DNA from: Planktothrix paucivesiculata PCC 9631 | Lineage (GTDB): Bacteria; Cyanobacteriota; Cyanobacteriia; Cyanobacteriales; Microcoleaceae | Direction: 5' to 3' | Length of the DNA stretch: 64,000 bases | Assembly (NCBI RefSeq): GCF_900009265.2 | Contig: NZ_LR735026.1 | Location: forward strand, 109,925-173,924 | Shown here: piece after piece, positions 1 through 7,923 of the stretch | Layout of the letters: each line of letters begins with the position of its first letter | Position numbering within the stretch: position 1 is the first letter of the stretch | The notes under the pieces: generated by a model | The model's input: only the letters and a program-made list of their open reading frames with translations | Told to the model about the DNA's origin: nothing | Database searches by the model: none | Made by a program: the position numbers and the translations under genes

Positions 1-30
1 GCTCCCCCTGCTCCCCCTGCCCCCCCTTCT
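1..30. repeat. C-rich nonamer repeat at window edge
   Basis: Two copies of GCTCCCCCT followed by a run of C precede the first start codon. The reverse complement resembles the G-rich tract near 14165-14258, so this is probably a dispersed low-complexity repeat rather than a gene-specific signal. No ribosome binding site is visible in it. Confidence 0.5.
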
Positions 31-1542
31 ATGAGTAAATTCAATGAGGAATTGAAGCTATTATTGCGATCGCGCTACGCTATTATTTACATTCCGACTT
101 TAGAAGAAGAACGAGTCGAAACCATAATTAAACAAGCGGCAAAAGATCAGGGCAACCGAGGGGTTTATATCTGGGATTTTGTGGAAGGATATCAACAGGG
201 AAATCCCAATGATTTAGGAGCCGGAAAACGCAATCCGTTACAAGCCTTAGAATTTGTAGAAAAACTACCGGAGGCAATGGCTGGTATTTTTATTTTAAGG
301 GACTTTCATCGATTTTTAGAAGATATCTCAATTTCGCGAAAATTAAGAAATTTAGCCAAAAAATTAAAATCTCAACCCAAGAATTTGGTGATTATTTCTC
401 CCCAAATTTCGATTCCTTCTGATTTGAGTGAAGTGTTAACGGTTTTAGAATTTCCCTTACCCAATCTAGCAGAAATTAAAACGGAAGTTGAACGGCTATT
501 AATCACAACAGGAAATCCGTTAGATCCTCGTTTATTAGATGAAATGGTGCGTTCATCTCAGGGGCTATCTATTGAAAGGATTCGCCGAATTTTAGCCAAA
601 GCGATCGCCACCCATGGAGAATTACAGGCCGATGATATTGAATTAATCTTAGAAGAAAAACGCCAAACTATTCGTCAAACTCAAATTTTAGACTTCTATT
701 CTGCCCAGGAAAATATCTCTGATATTGGCGGATTAGATAATTTAAAAGATTGGTTATTACTCCGGGGAGGAGCGTTTTCAGAACGGGCGAGACAATATGG
801 TTTACCCTATCCCAGAGGGTTATTATTAGTCGGAATTCAAGGCACGGGAAAGTCCTTAACGGCAAAAGCGATCGCTCACCATTGGCATTTACCCCTATTA
901 AGATTAGATGTGGGGCGGCTATTTGCGGGATTGGTCGGAGAATCGGAATCTCGCACCCGACAAATGATTCAATTAGCCGAAGCCTTAGCGCCTTGTGTAT
1001 TATGGATTGATGAAATTGATAAAGCCTTTTCGGGATTAGATGGTAAGGGAGATTCAGGAACCAGTAATCGGGTGTTTGGAACATTTATTACTTGGTTAGC
1101 TGAAAAAACCTCCCCGGTTTTTGTCGTCGCCACGGCAAATAATATTCAAACCTTGCCCCCGGAAATGTTAAGAAAGGGACGATTTGACGAAATTTTCTTT
1201 GTGGGATTACCCTATCAAGAAGAACGAAAAGAAATTTTTGAAGTGCATTTAACCAAACTACGTCCTCAGAATATTAAAAATTATGATATAGAACGATTAG
1301 CTTATGAAACCCCGGATTTTTCTGGGGCGGAAATTGAACAAACCTTAATTGAAGCCATGCACATTGGTTTTAGTCAAAACCGAGATTTCACAACGGATGA
1401 TATTTTAGAAGCAGCGAGTCAAATTGTCCCCTTAGCCAGAACTGCTAAAGAACAAATTGAGTTTCTGCAAGAGTGGGCAGCGGCTGGGAAAGCCCGTTTA
1501 GCTTCTCGACAGAGTAGTTTAAATCGTCGCCTATCCGGTTGA
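31..1542 (+). CDS. AAA family ATPase, Ycf46-like
   Basis: A 503-residue AAA ATPase. The N-terminal part (about 1-225) is the helical region typical of cyanobacterial and plastid Ycf46-like proteins; the AAA module follows, with Walker A GIQGTGKS near residue 268, Walker B CVLWIDEIDK near 322 and an arginine-finger region around the segment ending RKGRFDEIFF. The length fits the Ycf46 family (about 500 aa). Synechocystis Ycf46 has been linked to CO2 uptake; that role here is by family only. The start is the first in-frame ATG and matches the family's usual N-terminus, but no Shine-Dalgarno sequence is visible in the C-rich leader. The next gene starts 37 bp downstream on the same strand and may be co-transcribed. 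Confidence 0.88.
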   Translation: MSKFNEELKLLLRSRYAIIYIPTLEEERVETIIKQAAKDQGNRGVYIWDFVEGYQQGNPNDLGAGKRNPLQALEFVEKLPEAMAGIFILRDFHRFLEDISISRKLRNLAKKLKSQPKNLVIISPQISIPSDLSEVLTVLEFPLPNLAEIKTEVERLLITTGNPLDPRLLDEMVRSSQGLSIERIRRILAKAIATHGELQADDIELILEEKRQTIRQTQILDFYSAQENISDIGGLDNLKDWLLLRGGAFSERARQYGLPYPRGLLLVGIQGTGKSLTAKAIAHHWHLPLLRLDVGRLFAGLVGESESRTRQMIQLAEALAPCVLWIDEIDKAFSGLDGKGDSGTSNRVFGTFITWLAEKTSPVFVVATANNIQTLPPEMLRKGRFDEIFFVGLPYQEERKEIFEVHLTKLRPQNIKNYDIERLAYETPDFSGAEIEQTLIEAMHIGFSQNRDFTTDDILEAASQIVPLARTAKEQIEFLQEWAAAGKARLASRQSSLNRRLSG

Positions 1543-1579
1543 TGGTATTATAGTTATCTTTAAATTCGGTTTAAAACTC

Positions 1580-2062
1580 ATGTATAGAAATATTCCCAAA
1601 ACTATGAATCTTTATGGTGTTTTTAAATTTATTGTGGGTTTTTTCCTGGCAATTTTGATTTTAGCGGGTGCAACCGTCGCCACAGCTTTATATTTCGCAG
1701 CCCGTTTATCCGAACTTCCAGAACGTCCGACTTTTCCCAATGATAACCCGCAAACAAAAATAGCAGCAAAGCCAGCCACTCCCCAAGCCGCGGTCAAGCC
1801 CACCCCAACGCCAACTCCAGAAGCAGAAAAGCTTGAACCCGGTGCTTATCGGGCGATTGTCACCCAGCCGATTGGTTTGATTTTACGCGATAGTCCCAGT
1901 ACGGACGCGAATCGAATTGGCGGGATTGCCTATCAAGAAAAAGTGGTTGTCCTAGGAGAAAGTGACAATAAGGAATGGCAAAAAGTTAGGGTAATCAGCG
2001 ATGGCGATCGCACGGGATGGGTTAAGGGTGGAAATACAGAAAAAGTTGAATCGGAAAACTAA
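1580..2062 (+). CDS. Membrane-anchored SH3-domain protein
   Basis: A 160-residue protein with one N-terminal membrane segment (about residues 14-40), a Pro/Thr/Ala-rich linker (about 50-85) and a C-terminal bacterial SH3 domain (about 95-155) containing the typical LRDSPS and GWVKGG elements. Bacterial SH3 domains usually bind cell-wall or protein ligands outside the membrane, so this is likely an inner-membrane protein facing the periplasm. An alternative ATG lies nine codons further in (1604). It follows the AAA ATPase by 37 bp. The specific ligand is unknown. Confidence 0.75.
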   Translation: MYRNIPKTMNLYGVFKFIVGFFLAILILAGATVATALYFAARLSELPERPTFPNDNPQTKIAAKPATPQAAVKPTPTPTPEAEKLEPGAYRAIVTQPIGLILRDSPSTDANRIGGIAYQEKVVVLGESDNKEWQKVRVISDGDRTGWVKGGNTEKVESEN

Positions 2063-2100
2063 TTTTTAAGATTTTTGGGTTGAGTATCTGACCTTGATAA

Positions 2101-2144
2101 CCTGTCTGAACAGCAGGTCAGGTTTGTTTTGCTGTTTAAACAGG
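2101..2144 (+). terminator. Stem-loop after the SH3 gene
   Basis: Arms 2101-2115 and 2130-2144 can pair over 15 positions with one G-U pair and one mismatch around a 14-nt loop. It lies 38 bp after the SH3 gene stop. No T-run follows, so it could be a terminator without a U-tract, an RNA-processing stem, or a repeat. Confidence 0.4.
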
Positions 2145-2191
2145 AGGGTTGCTCACGGCTGCTAGAAAAGTTGGACATTTTCAGCTTCCAA

Positions 2192-2230
2192 GTTAAGATA
2201 AGGTTAAATTGCAGTTAACCCTGTCTTAAC
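2192..2230 (+). promoter_or_regulatory. Imperfect palindrome before the phosphotransferase gene
   Basis: The arms GTTAAGATAAGGTTAA (2192-2207) and TTAACCCTGTCTTAAC (2215-2230) match as an inverted repeat at 14 of 16 positions around a 7-nt centre. It ends just before the Shine-Dalgarno sequence GGAAGGAG at 2233-2240. It could be a DNA operator or a leader stem controlling access to the ribosome binding site. Confidence 0.45.
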
Positions 2231-2248
2231 CTGGAAGGAGAAAGTCAA

Positions 2249-3244
2249 ATGATTCAATCTCAATTAAATTTTTATGAAAATGATAAATACAAAGATTCCA
2301 TATCAGAAAATCAAGTTTCTAAATTTTATCAAGTTCTCCATGAATCTCTCCATCAGGTATTAAGTGATCGCGTCAGCATCGGAGAGATCTTGATGTTTGG
2401 TCAGCCCAAAGGTGTAAAAGATGAGACTAGAAAATTCCTAATTAAAGATCAGGAAAACCGCAAGATAGCTGTAGCGTTGTGTTCTTCCCCTGCATCTCCA
2501 AAGATAATTGCACGGGGGGTAGAATCTTCATATTTAGCCAAGCAGAGAGTAGGTTCAAAATTAGGATATCATATTTTAGGGGCTTTATGTGAGGGGGAAG
2601 TTGATGAATTAAGTTACGCTGTCCTACCCTATTGTCAGCCGTTAAGTGATTCACGGCTTTTGTGGTATGCTCAACGTTTTTTATTACGTCCCTCCTTATT
2701 CAAATGGTTAACTTGTATTACTGAAGCGACAGTAACAAAAGTCAACTCCGATGAAATAGAAGAAAACTTTATCGTTCCACTTCAGCATTTAGTGGAGTTA
2801 GAAACGATTACCGATCGCGTTCGTGTTGCGGCATTAGACACTCTCGAACGTTTGGCTAAAGGAACTTGGCATCCTTGTCATACGCTGATGCACGGTGATC
2901 TTTGGAAAGGTAATGTTCTGATCGCTCCTCCTTCCCTGGGCAGCGCGGAAAACCGACCATGGCAAGAGCGTTTTGTGATCATTGATTGGCCCGGTGGCAT
3001 GATTAAAGGATATGGGATATATGATTTAATTCGACTAGCCCAATCTTTTAAATTAGGAAAAAAACAACTTCGTAAACAGGTAAATGCCCATTGTGAGATA
3101 TTAGATTGTGAGTTCACTGATGCCCGTTGCCATCTTTTGGCAGCTTTGAGTTACCGAGGTATGCACCTAGAAAACTTCCCGGTGTCAAGATTTGCTAAAA
3201 TGGCAGATTCTTGCCTAAAAACACTTGAAGAAATAGGAGGTTAA
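2249..3244 (+). CDS. Aminoglycoside/choline phosphotransferase-like protein
   Basis: A 331-residue protein of the APH/choline kinase-like fold. The Brenner motif HGDLWKGNVLI (near residue 214) and the metal-binding IIDWPGG (near 247) are both present, so ATP-dependent phosphotransfer to a small molecule is likely. The N-terminal lobe is poorly conserved and the substrate cannot be named; it need not be an antibiotic. The start is supported by the strong GGAAGGAG site at 2233-2240, eight bases before the ATG. A long imperfect palindrome sits just before that site, suggesting regulation. The gene converges on the large cyclase gene, with 17 bp between stops. Confidence 0.75.
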   Translation: MIQSQLNFYENDKYKDSISENQVSKFYQVLHESLHQVLSDRVSIGEILMFGQPKGVKDETRKFLIKDQENRKIAVALCSSPASPKIIARGVESSYLAKQRVGSKLGYHILGALCEGEVDELSYAVLPYCQPLSDSRLLWYAQRFLLRPSLFKWLTCITEATVTKVNSDEIEENFIVPLQHLVELETITDRVRVAALDTLERLAKGTWHPCHTLMHGDLWKGNVLIAPPSLGSAENRPWQERFVIIDWPGGMIKGYGIYDLIRLAQSFKLGKKQLRKQVNAHCEILDCEFTDARCHLLAALSYRGMHLENFPVSRFAKMADSCLKTLEEIGG

Positions 3245-3261
3245 TTCTAGGATTTATGTTG

Positions 3262-6200
3262 TTAGGGAAATCGCCGTTTACTTAACCAGTAGGTGAGCAT
3301 TTCTCCTCGACCTTTAACATCAATTAAACCCCGTTCTTCAAAGTCATATTTACCATTTAAAAGGTTTTTAGTGGCGGCTGTTACTTGGATTTTACCCACT
3401 TCTCCTTGGGATTCCATGCGAGAAGCAATATTAACGGCATCTCCCCATAAATCATAGATAAATTTTTTCGTGCCAATGACACCCGCCACCACTGGCCCGG
3501 TATTAATTCCGATTCTTAAATTAAAAGATTGACCCATTTGTCCTTGAAATCGGCGAATTTCCGCCTGCATATCTAAAGCCATTTCTGCAATAGCTTCTAC
3601 ATGGTCATGGCAAGGAGTGGGCAAGCCACCAGCAACCATATAGGAATCTCCAATAGTTTTAATTTTTTCTAAATGATGTTTCTCGGCTAATTCATCAAAA
3701 GCAGAAAAAATTTGATTCAAGAAATTGACTAATTCTGAGGGAGAAATTCGAGCAGAAAATCCTGTAAAATCTACAATATCTGCAAACATAATCGTAGCTT
3801 GTTCAAAACGTTCGGCAATAGAATGATGATTTTGTTTCAGTTGTTCGGCAATAGATTTCGGCAGAATATTGAGTAATAACCGTTCCGATTTTTCCTGTTC
3901 TGCTTTTAACGCTTCTAAAACTCTTCGTCTTTCGGTTGTATTTCTTGCTACCCAAATGACACAATTATCTGGCATGGGAGAAACCGTTGCAGCAAACCAA
4001 ACTTCATCTCCAAGATTCAAAGGGGATGAATTAGTGCCATGATGTCCGGGTTGATATTCAGCAGAAACTAAACTATATTCAATATTTAAAGTTTGCTTGG
4101 TGTTTAATACTTCTTGAATTTGATTATAAAATAAACTGGCATGACTAGCTGGAAAAACTTCAAACACAGTTTTCCCCAGCAGTTCTTCTGTCGGACTATA
4201 TAAAACCTCGGAATTGGTGGTGACAATCTTTTTATATTTTCCTTCAGCATCAAACACCGTAATTACATCCGTCATCGCAGCAAATAAAGCTCTAAGTTCG
4301 GCTTCTGACTCTCGCAAAGCATTTTCAATCCGTGTTCTTTCCGCAACTTCTCGAACTAATTGATGGTTGGCTTCCCGCAGAGCAGCGGTACGTTCTTCCA
4401 CCCGAATTTCTAACTGTTCCATTGCCCTTTGTAGGGCTGCTTCCGCTTGTTTTCGCTCGTTTATATCTTCAACGGTTCCTTCATAATGAAGTAGGTTTCC
4501 GGCTTCATCTCGGACTGCAAAAGCATTTTCTGAAATCCAAGTTAACTGTCCATCTAAGCGTCGGATTTGAGATTCATAACCAACAATTGCCCCCTGTTCT
4601 GCCAATAGTTTAACAAACTGTTGCCGACGTTGGGGTTGAACATAGAGTTGGTCTTGAATATCCGTTAAATTTTGGATTAATTCTTCAGGAGATTCATAAC
4701 CGTAAATTCGAGCTAAAGCCGGATTTGCACTTAAATAAATCCCCGTAGATGTAGTTTGAAATATGCCTTCAACCGCATTCTCAAAAATACTCCGATAGTT
4801 AGCTTCTGCTTGTTTTAAGGCTTCTTCCGCTTGTTTGCGTTCTGTAATATCAATTCCCACAAAGAAAGCCGCTTGATTTTCGTTATATTTATGGGCAACA
4901 ATTAAATAATTTCGAGGTTTACCTTGAATGACAGACATGACTTCTTGATAGGAGTCTTTGTCGGGATGATCAAAAAAGTTTTGAACGAAATAATTAAACT
5001 CAAAACTAGCTTTTAAAAACCCAATATCTTGATTGACAAAATCTTCGGGTTTGAGGTCAAAGGTCGATGCCAAATAACGATTCACTCCCAAATAACGTAA
5101 ATCTGAACTAATCCAAGAAACCGTACCCGGAACCACATCTAATACTGCTTCTAATTGGTCTTGGGTTAGTCTTAATGCTTCTTCGGCATCCCGGCGTTCA
5201 GTAATATCAATTCCCACTACAAAAGCCGCTTGATTATTATTGTATTTTTGGGCAACAATTAAATAATATCGTAACTTGTTATTCAGGACAAATGAAACCT
5301 CTTGAAAAGCATCAATAGAGGGACTATCAAATAAATTTTGGATAAATTCAGTAAACCCTGAATGATTGCCTAAAAAACCAATATCTTGATCAATAAAAGT
5401 TTCTCTAGGCATACTAAACATATCTGCCAACCGTTGATTCACCTCAATATAACGCAAATCTGAATTAATCCAAGAAACCGTGCCGGGAACCGCTTCTAAT
5501 ACTGTTTGTAATTGATTTTTGGCATTAATCAAAGATTCTTCCGCCTGTTTGCGATCGGTAATGTCAATTCCGACGACAAAAGCCGCCCGATTATAATTAT
5601 ATTTTTGAGCCACAATTAAATAGTGACGCCATTGTCCGTTCACCTGATTTCTGACTTCTCGATAGGCGTCAATTTCAGGACTATCAAATAAATCTTGGAC
5701 AAAATCTTGGAATTCCGAACTGGTTCCTAAAAATCCAATATGTTGACCAACAAAACGTTCCCGAGGGAGGTTTAACATATTAGCTAATTGTTGATTGACT
5801 TCGATATAACACAAATCTGAATCAATCCAAGAAACCGTACCGGGAACCGCTTCTAATACTGTTTGCAATTGATTTTTAGCATTTCTGAGAGATTCTTCAG
5901 CTTGTTTGCGTTCAGTAATATCAATTCCGACGACAAAAGCCGCCCGATTATAATTATATTTTTGAGCCACAATTAAATAATATCGCCATTCCCCATTCAC
6001 TTGATTTCTAACTTCTCGATAGGCGTCAATTTCAGGACTATCAAATAAATCTTGAACAAAATCTTGGAATTCTAAACTGGTTCCTAAAAACCCAATATGT
6101 TGACCAACAAAACTCTCCCTGGGGAGGTTCAGCATATCCGCTAATCGCTGATTAACTTCGATATAACACAAATTAGAATCAATCCAAGAAACCGTCCCTG

Positions 6201-7611
6201 GAACCGCATCTAAAACCGTTTGCAGTTGATCTCTCGCCATGCGTAGAGCATTTTCTGATTGTTGATGCTGGACAATTTCTTGGACTAAATTATCATTCGA
6301 TTCTTTTAAGGCAGCGGTGCGTTCTTCCACCTTTTTTTCTAACTGTTCATTGGCTTTTTGCAGAGCTAATTCAAACTGTTTGCGGGTTTCAATTTCCTGC
6401 TGGAGTTGTGCTTTTGTTGCTTCGAGTTCAATCGATTTTTGTTCTAATTGTTCGGCTCGTTCAATCCCTTGACTCACTTCCGATAATAACTCAAAAACAA
6501 TACCAGAAGCATTAAAATTATCTTCATTAAACCCCAACCAAGGCAACGGTTTAATCAGTTTTTCACTGGTATATAAAACCTCAAATTGTTGATTAGGTAA
6601 TACCTGACCAATGCGACAAACCTTAGAAACATGATGATTAGGTTCTAAACGAACTAACCCCCCAGGAGACAAAAAACGCTGTCCATAAGCTGCAATCCTC
6701 ACCCGTTCTATATCAAAAGATTCAGCTAATTCAACGGCTTGTTTCCAGAGATGAATTTGAGTATGGGCGGTTGCCATAGAGTTATTAATAACCCGTTCTT
6801 CTCCATAAAAGCGTTTAAAAGTTTGAACAAATTGATGATTTTCTGGGGTATTTAAACTTTGAAAATAATGAAAACAACTGAAGTGACCAACGGCGGCCTC
6901 TTGAAGTTTTTGCGCTTCTGATTCTGAGAAGGATGTGGCTAAAATGGGTAAATCAGAAGCCCTAATTCCACTTTCATAAAATTGGCGATAAAAACTTAAA
7001 TTGCGATCGCCTCTAAGGGTATTAATAATAATATCGGGTTGTGCCTGTCGAATTCGAGTGATAATCGGTTGAAAATCTAGGGTTGAAGAAGGAACATAGG
7101 CCTCTCCCACCACCTCCCCCCGATAATGTTTGAGGTGCACTTTCATCAATTTATTCAGGGTATGGGAAAACACCTGATCCCAACCCAATAAATAACACCG
7201 GGTTTTCTGGTTTCGCAATAACCAACTAATGGTTAATTCAACTTGCTGATTCGCACAAAATCCCGTATAGAAAATTTGGCTACAATTCTCCAACCCTTCG
7301 TAGGAAGCCGGATACCAAAGTTGAGCATTGAAGGCTTCGAGCACCGGTCTAACGCCGTGACGACTGGCGGAAGTCCAACAGCCAAAAAGGGTAGTAATAC
7401 CATCTTGTTGAATTAATTTTTGGGCTTTCTGTTCAAAGGTGAAGCAGTCTGAGGCACCATCCTCAATCACGGGTTCAATGATTTGCCCTAAAACCCCCCC
7501 CTGAGCATTAATTTCGGCAATGGTCATTAATTCCGTTTCCAGCAACAGCCTTTCCCTATAGGCCATCGCTCCGCTCAGAGAATGCAGTAACCCGACTCGT
7601 ACACCTGGCAT
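3262..7611 (-). CDS. Substrate-binding-domain / multi-PAS class III adenylate cyclase
   Basis: A 1449-residue sensor cyclase. Residues 1 to about 360 resemble the amide/urea-type periplasmic binding protein family (AmiC/UrtA-like), but no signal peptide precedes them, so this ligand-sensing domain is probably cytoplasmic. A coiled coil follows (about 385-455), then four near-identical PAS units of exactly 119 residues, a different PAS/PAC, a second coiled coil, a sixth PAS-like domain and a C-terminal class III cyclase (about 1265-1449). The cyclase has metal-binding MFADIVDFTGFS, the KIKTIGDSYMVAGG segment with the adenine-selecting Lys, and LWGDAVNIASRM with the adenine-selecting Asp plus transition-state Asn and Arg, so it should make cAMP. 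The gene stands alone, with 312 bp before the upstream gene. Confidence 0.88.
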   Translation of the reverse strand: MPGVRVGLLHSLSGAMAYRERLLLETELMTIAEINAQGGVLGQIIEPVIEDGASDCFTFEQKAQKLIQQDGITTLFGCWTSASRHGVRPVLEAFNAQLWYPASYEGLENCSQIFYTGFCANQQVELTISWLLRNQKTRCYLLGWDQVFSHTLNKLMKVHLKHYRGEVVGEAYVPSSTLDFQPIITRIRQAQPDIIINTLRGDRNLSFYRQFYESGIRASDLPILATSFSESEAQKLQEAAVGHFSCFHYFQSLNTPENHQFVQTFKRFYGEERVINNSMATAHTQIHLWKQAVELAESFDIERVRIAAYGQRFLSPGGLVRLEPNHHVSKVCRIGQVLPNQQFEVLYTSEKLIKPLPWLGFNEDNFNASGIVFELLSEVSQGIERAEQLEQKSIELEATKAQLQQEIETRKQFELALQKANEQLEKKVEERTAALKESNDNLVQEIVQHQQSENALRMARDQLQTVLDAVPGTVSWIDSNLCYIEVNQRLADMLNLPRESFVGQHIGFLGTSLEFQDFVQDLFDSPEIDAYREVRNQVNGEWRYYLIVAQKYNYNRAAFVVGIDITERKQAEESLRNAKNQLQTVLEAVPGTVSWIDSDLCYIEVNQQLANMLNLPRERFVGQHIGFLGTSSEFQDFVQDLFDSPEIDAYREVRNQVNGQWRHYLIVAQKYNYNRAAFVVGIDITDRKQAEESLINAKNQLQTVLEAVPGTVSWINSDLRYIEVNQRLADMFSMPRETFIDQDIGFLGNHSGFTEFIQNLFDSPSIDAFQEVSFVLNNKLRYYLIVAQKYNNNQAAFVVGIDITERRDAEEALRLTQDQLEAVLDVVPGTVSWISSDLRYLGVNRYLASTFDLKPEDFVNQDIGFLKASFEFNYFVQNFFDHPDKDSYQEVMSVIQGKPRNYLIVAHKYNENQAAFFVGIDITERKQAEEALKQAEANYRSIFENAVEGIFQTTSTGIYLSANPALARIYGYESPEELIQNLTDIQDQLYVQPQRRQQFVKLLAEQGAIVGYESQIRRLDGQLTWISENAFAVRDEAGNLLHYEGTVEDINERKQAEAALQRAMEQLEIRVEERTAALREANHQLVREVAERTRIENALRESEAELRALFAAMTDVITVFDAEGKYKKIVTTNSEVLYSPTEELLGKTVFEVFPASHASLFYNQIQEVLNTKQTLNIEYSLVSAEYQPGHHGTNSSPLNLGDEVWFAATVSPMPDNCVIWVARNTTERRRVLEALKAEQEKSERLLLNILPKSIAEQLKQNHHSIAERFEQATIMFADIVDFTGFSARISPSELVNFLNQIFSAFDELAEKHHLEKIKTIGDSYMVAGGLPTPCHDHVEAIAEMALDMQAEIRRFQGQMGQSFNLRIGINTGPVVAGVIGTKKFIYDLWGDAVNIASRMESQGEVGKIQVTAATKNLLNGKYDFEERGLIDVKGRGEMLTYWLSKRRFP
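4810..6240 (-). repeat. Four tandem 357-bp PAS-coding repeats
   Basis: The same landmark (the codons for the PGTVSW stretch) recurs at about 6188, 5831, 5474 and 5117, a spacing of exactly 357 bp or 119 codons each time. The second and third units from the N-terminus share long identical stretches, which points to recent duplication or gene conversion inside the gene. Confidence 0.85.
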
Positions 7612-7923
7612 AGTTGATTAACGGCTGGTAGAACTAAATTTTCGACTTAGGGTAAGATAGCTGCACCCTCAAATTCTTTACCCTTAATACAACTGACAAG
7701 ATAGACCTGTCCTATCACAATAGTCTAAGCTACGATCGGCTTAAATTCCTAATTCAACAATATTGGGATGAATTAACATCATTTGATCGGTAGCACAAAT
7801 GCTCCCCTACTGTAGAGATTTACTGGAACGTCTCCACAGGGAAAAAACCCAGAAGTGTTAATTTTTTTCTGGATTTCCTCTAATATTTTCCTCTGGGGAT
7901 ATTGTTGGTTAACAGTCCATCTT
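7612..7923. other. Intergenic region, 312 bp
   Basis: No convincing gene. It holds the upstream region of the cyclase gene and the 3' side of the amidase gene, both on the minus strand. An ATG-initiated 20-codon frame near 7799 has no ribosome binding site and was not called. Confidence 0.5.

Noticed and set aside
2249-3244. Antibiotic-resistance phosphotransferase
   Set aside because: Only general fold motifs are present; no evidence for an aminoglycoside substrate.
7799-7861. 20-codon frame in the cyclase-amidase spacer
   Set aside because: No ribosome binding site and no coding character.
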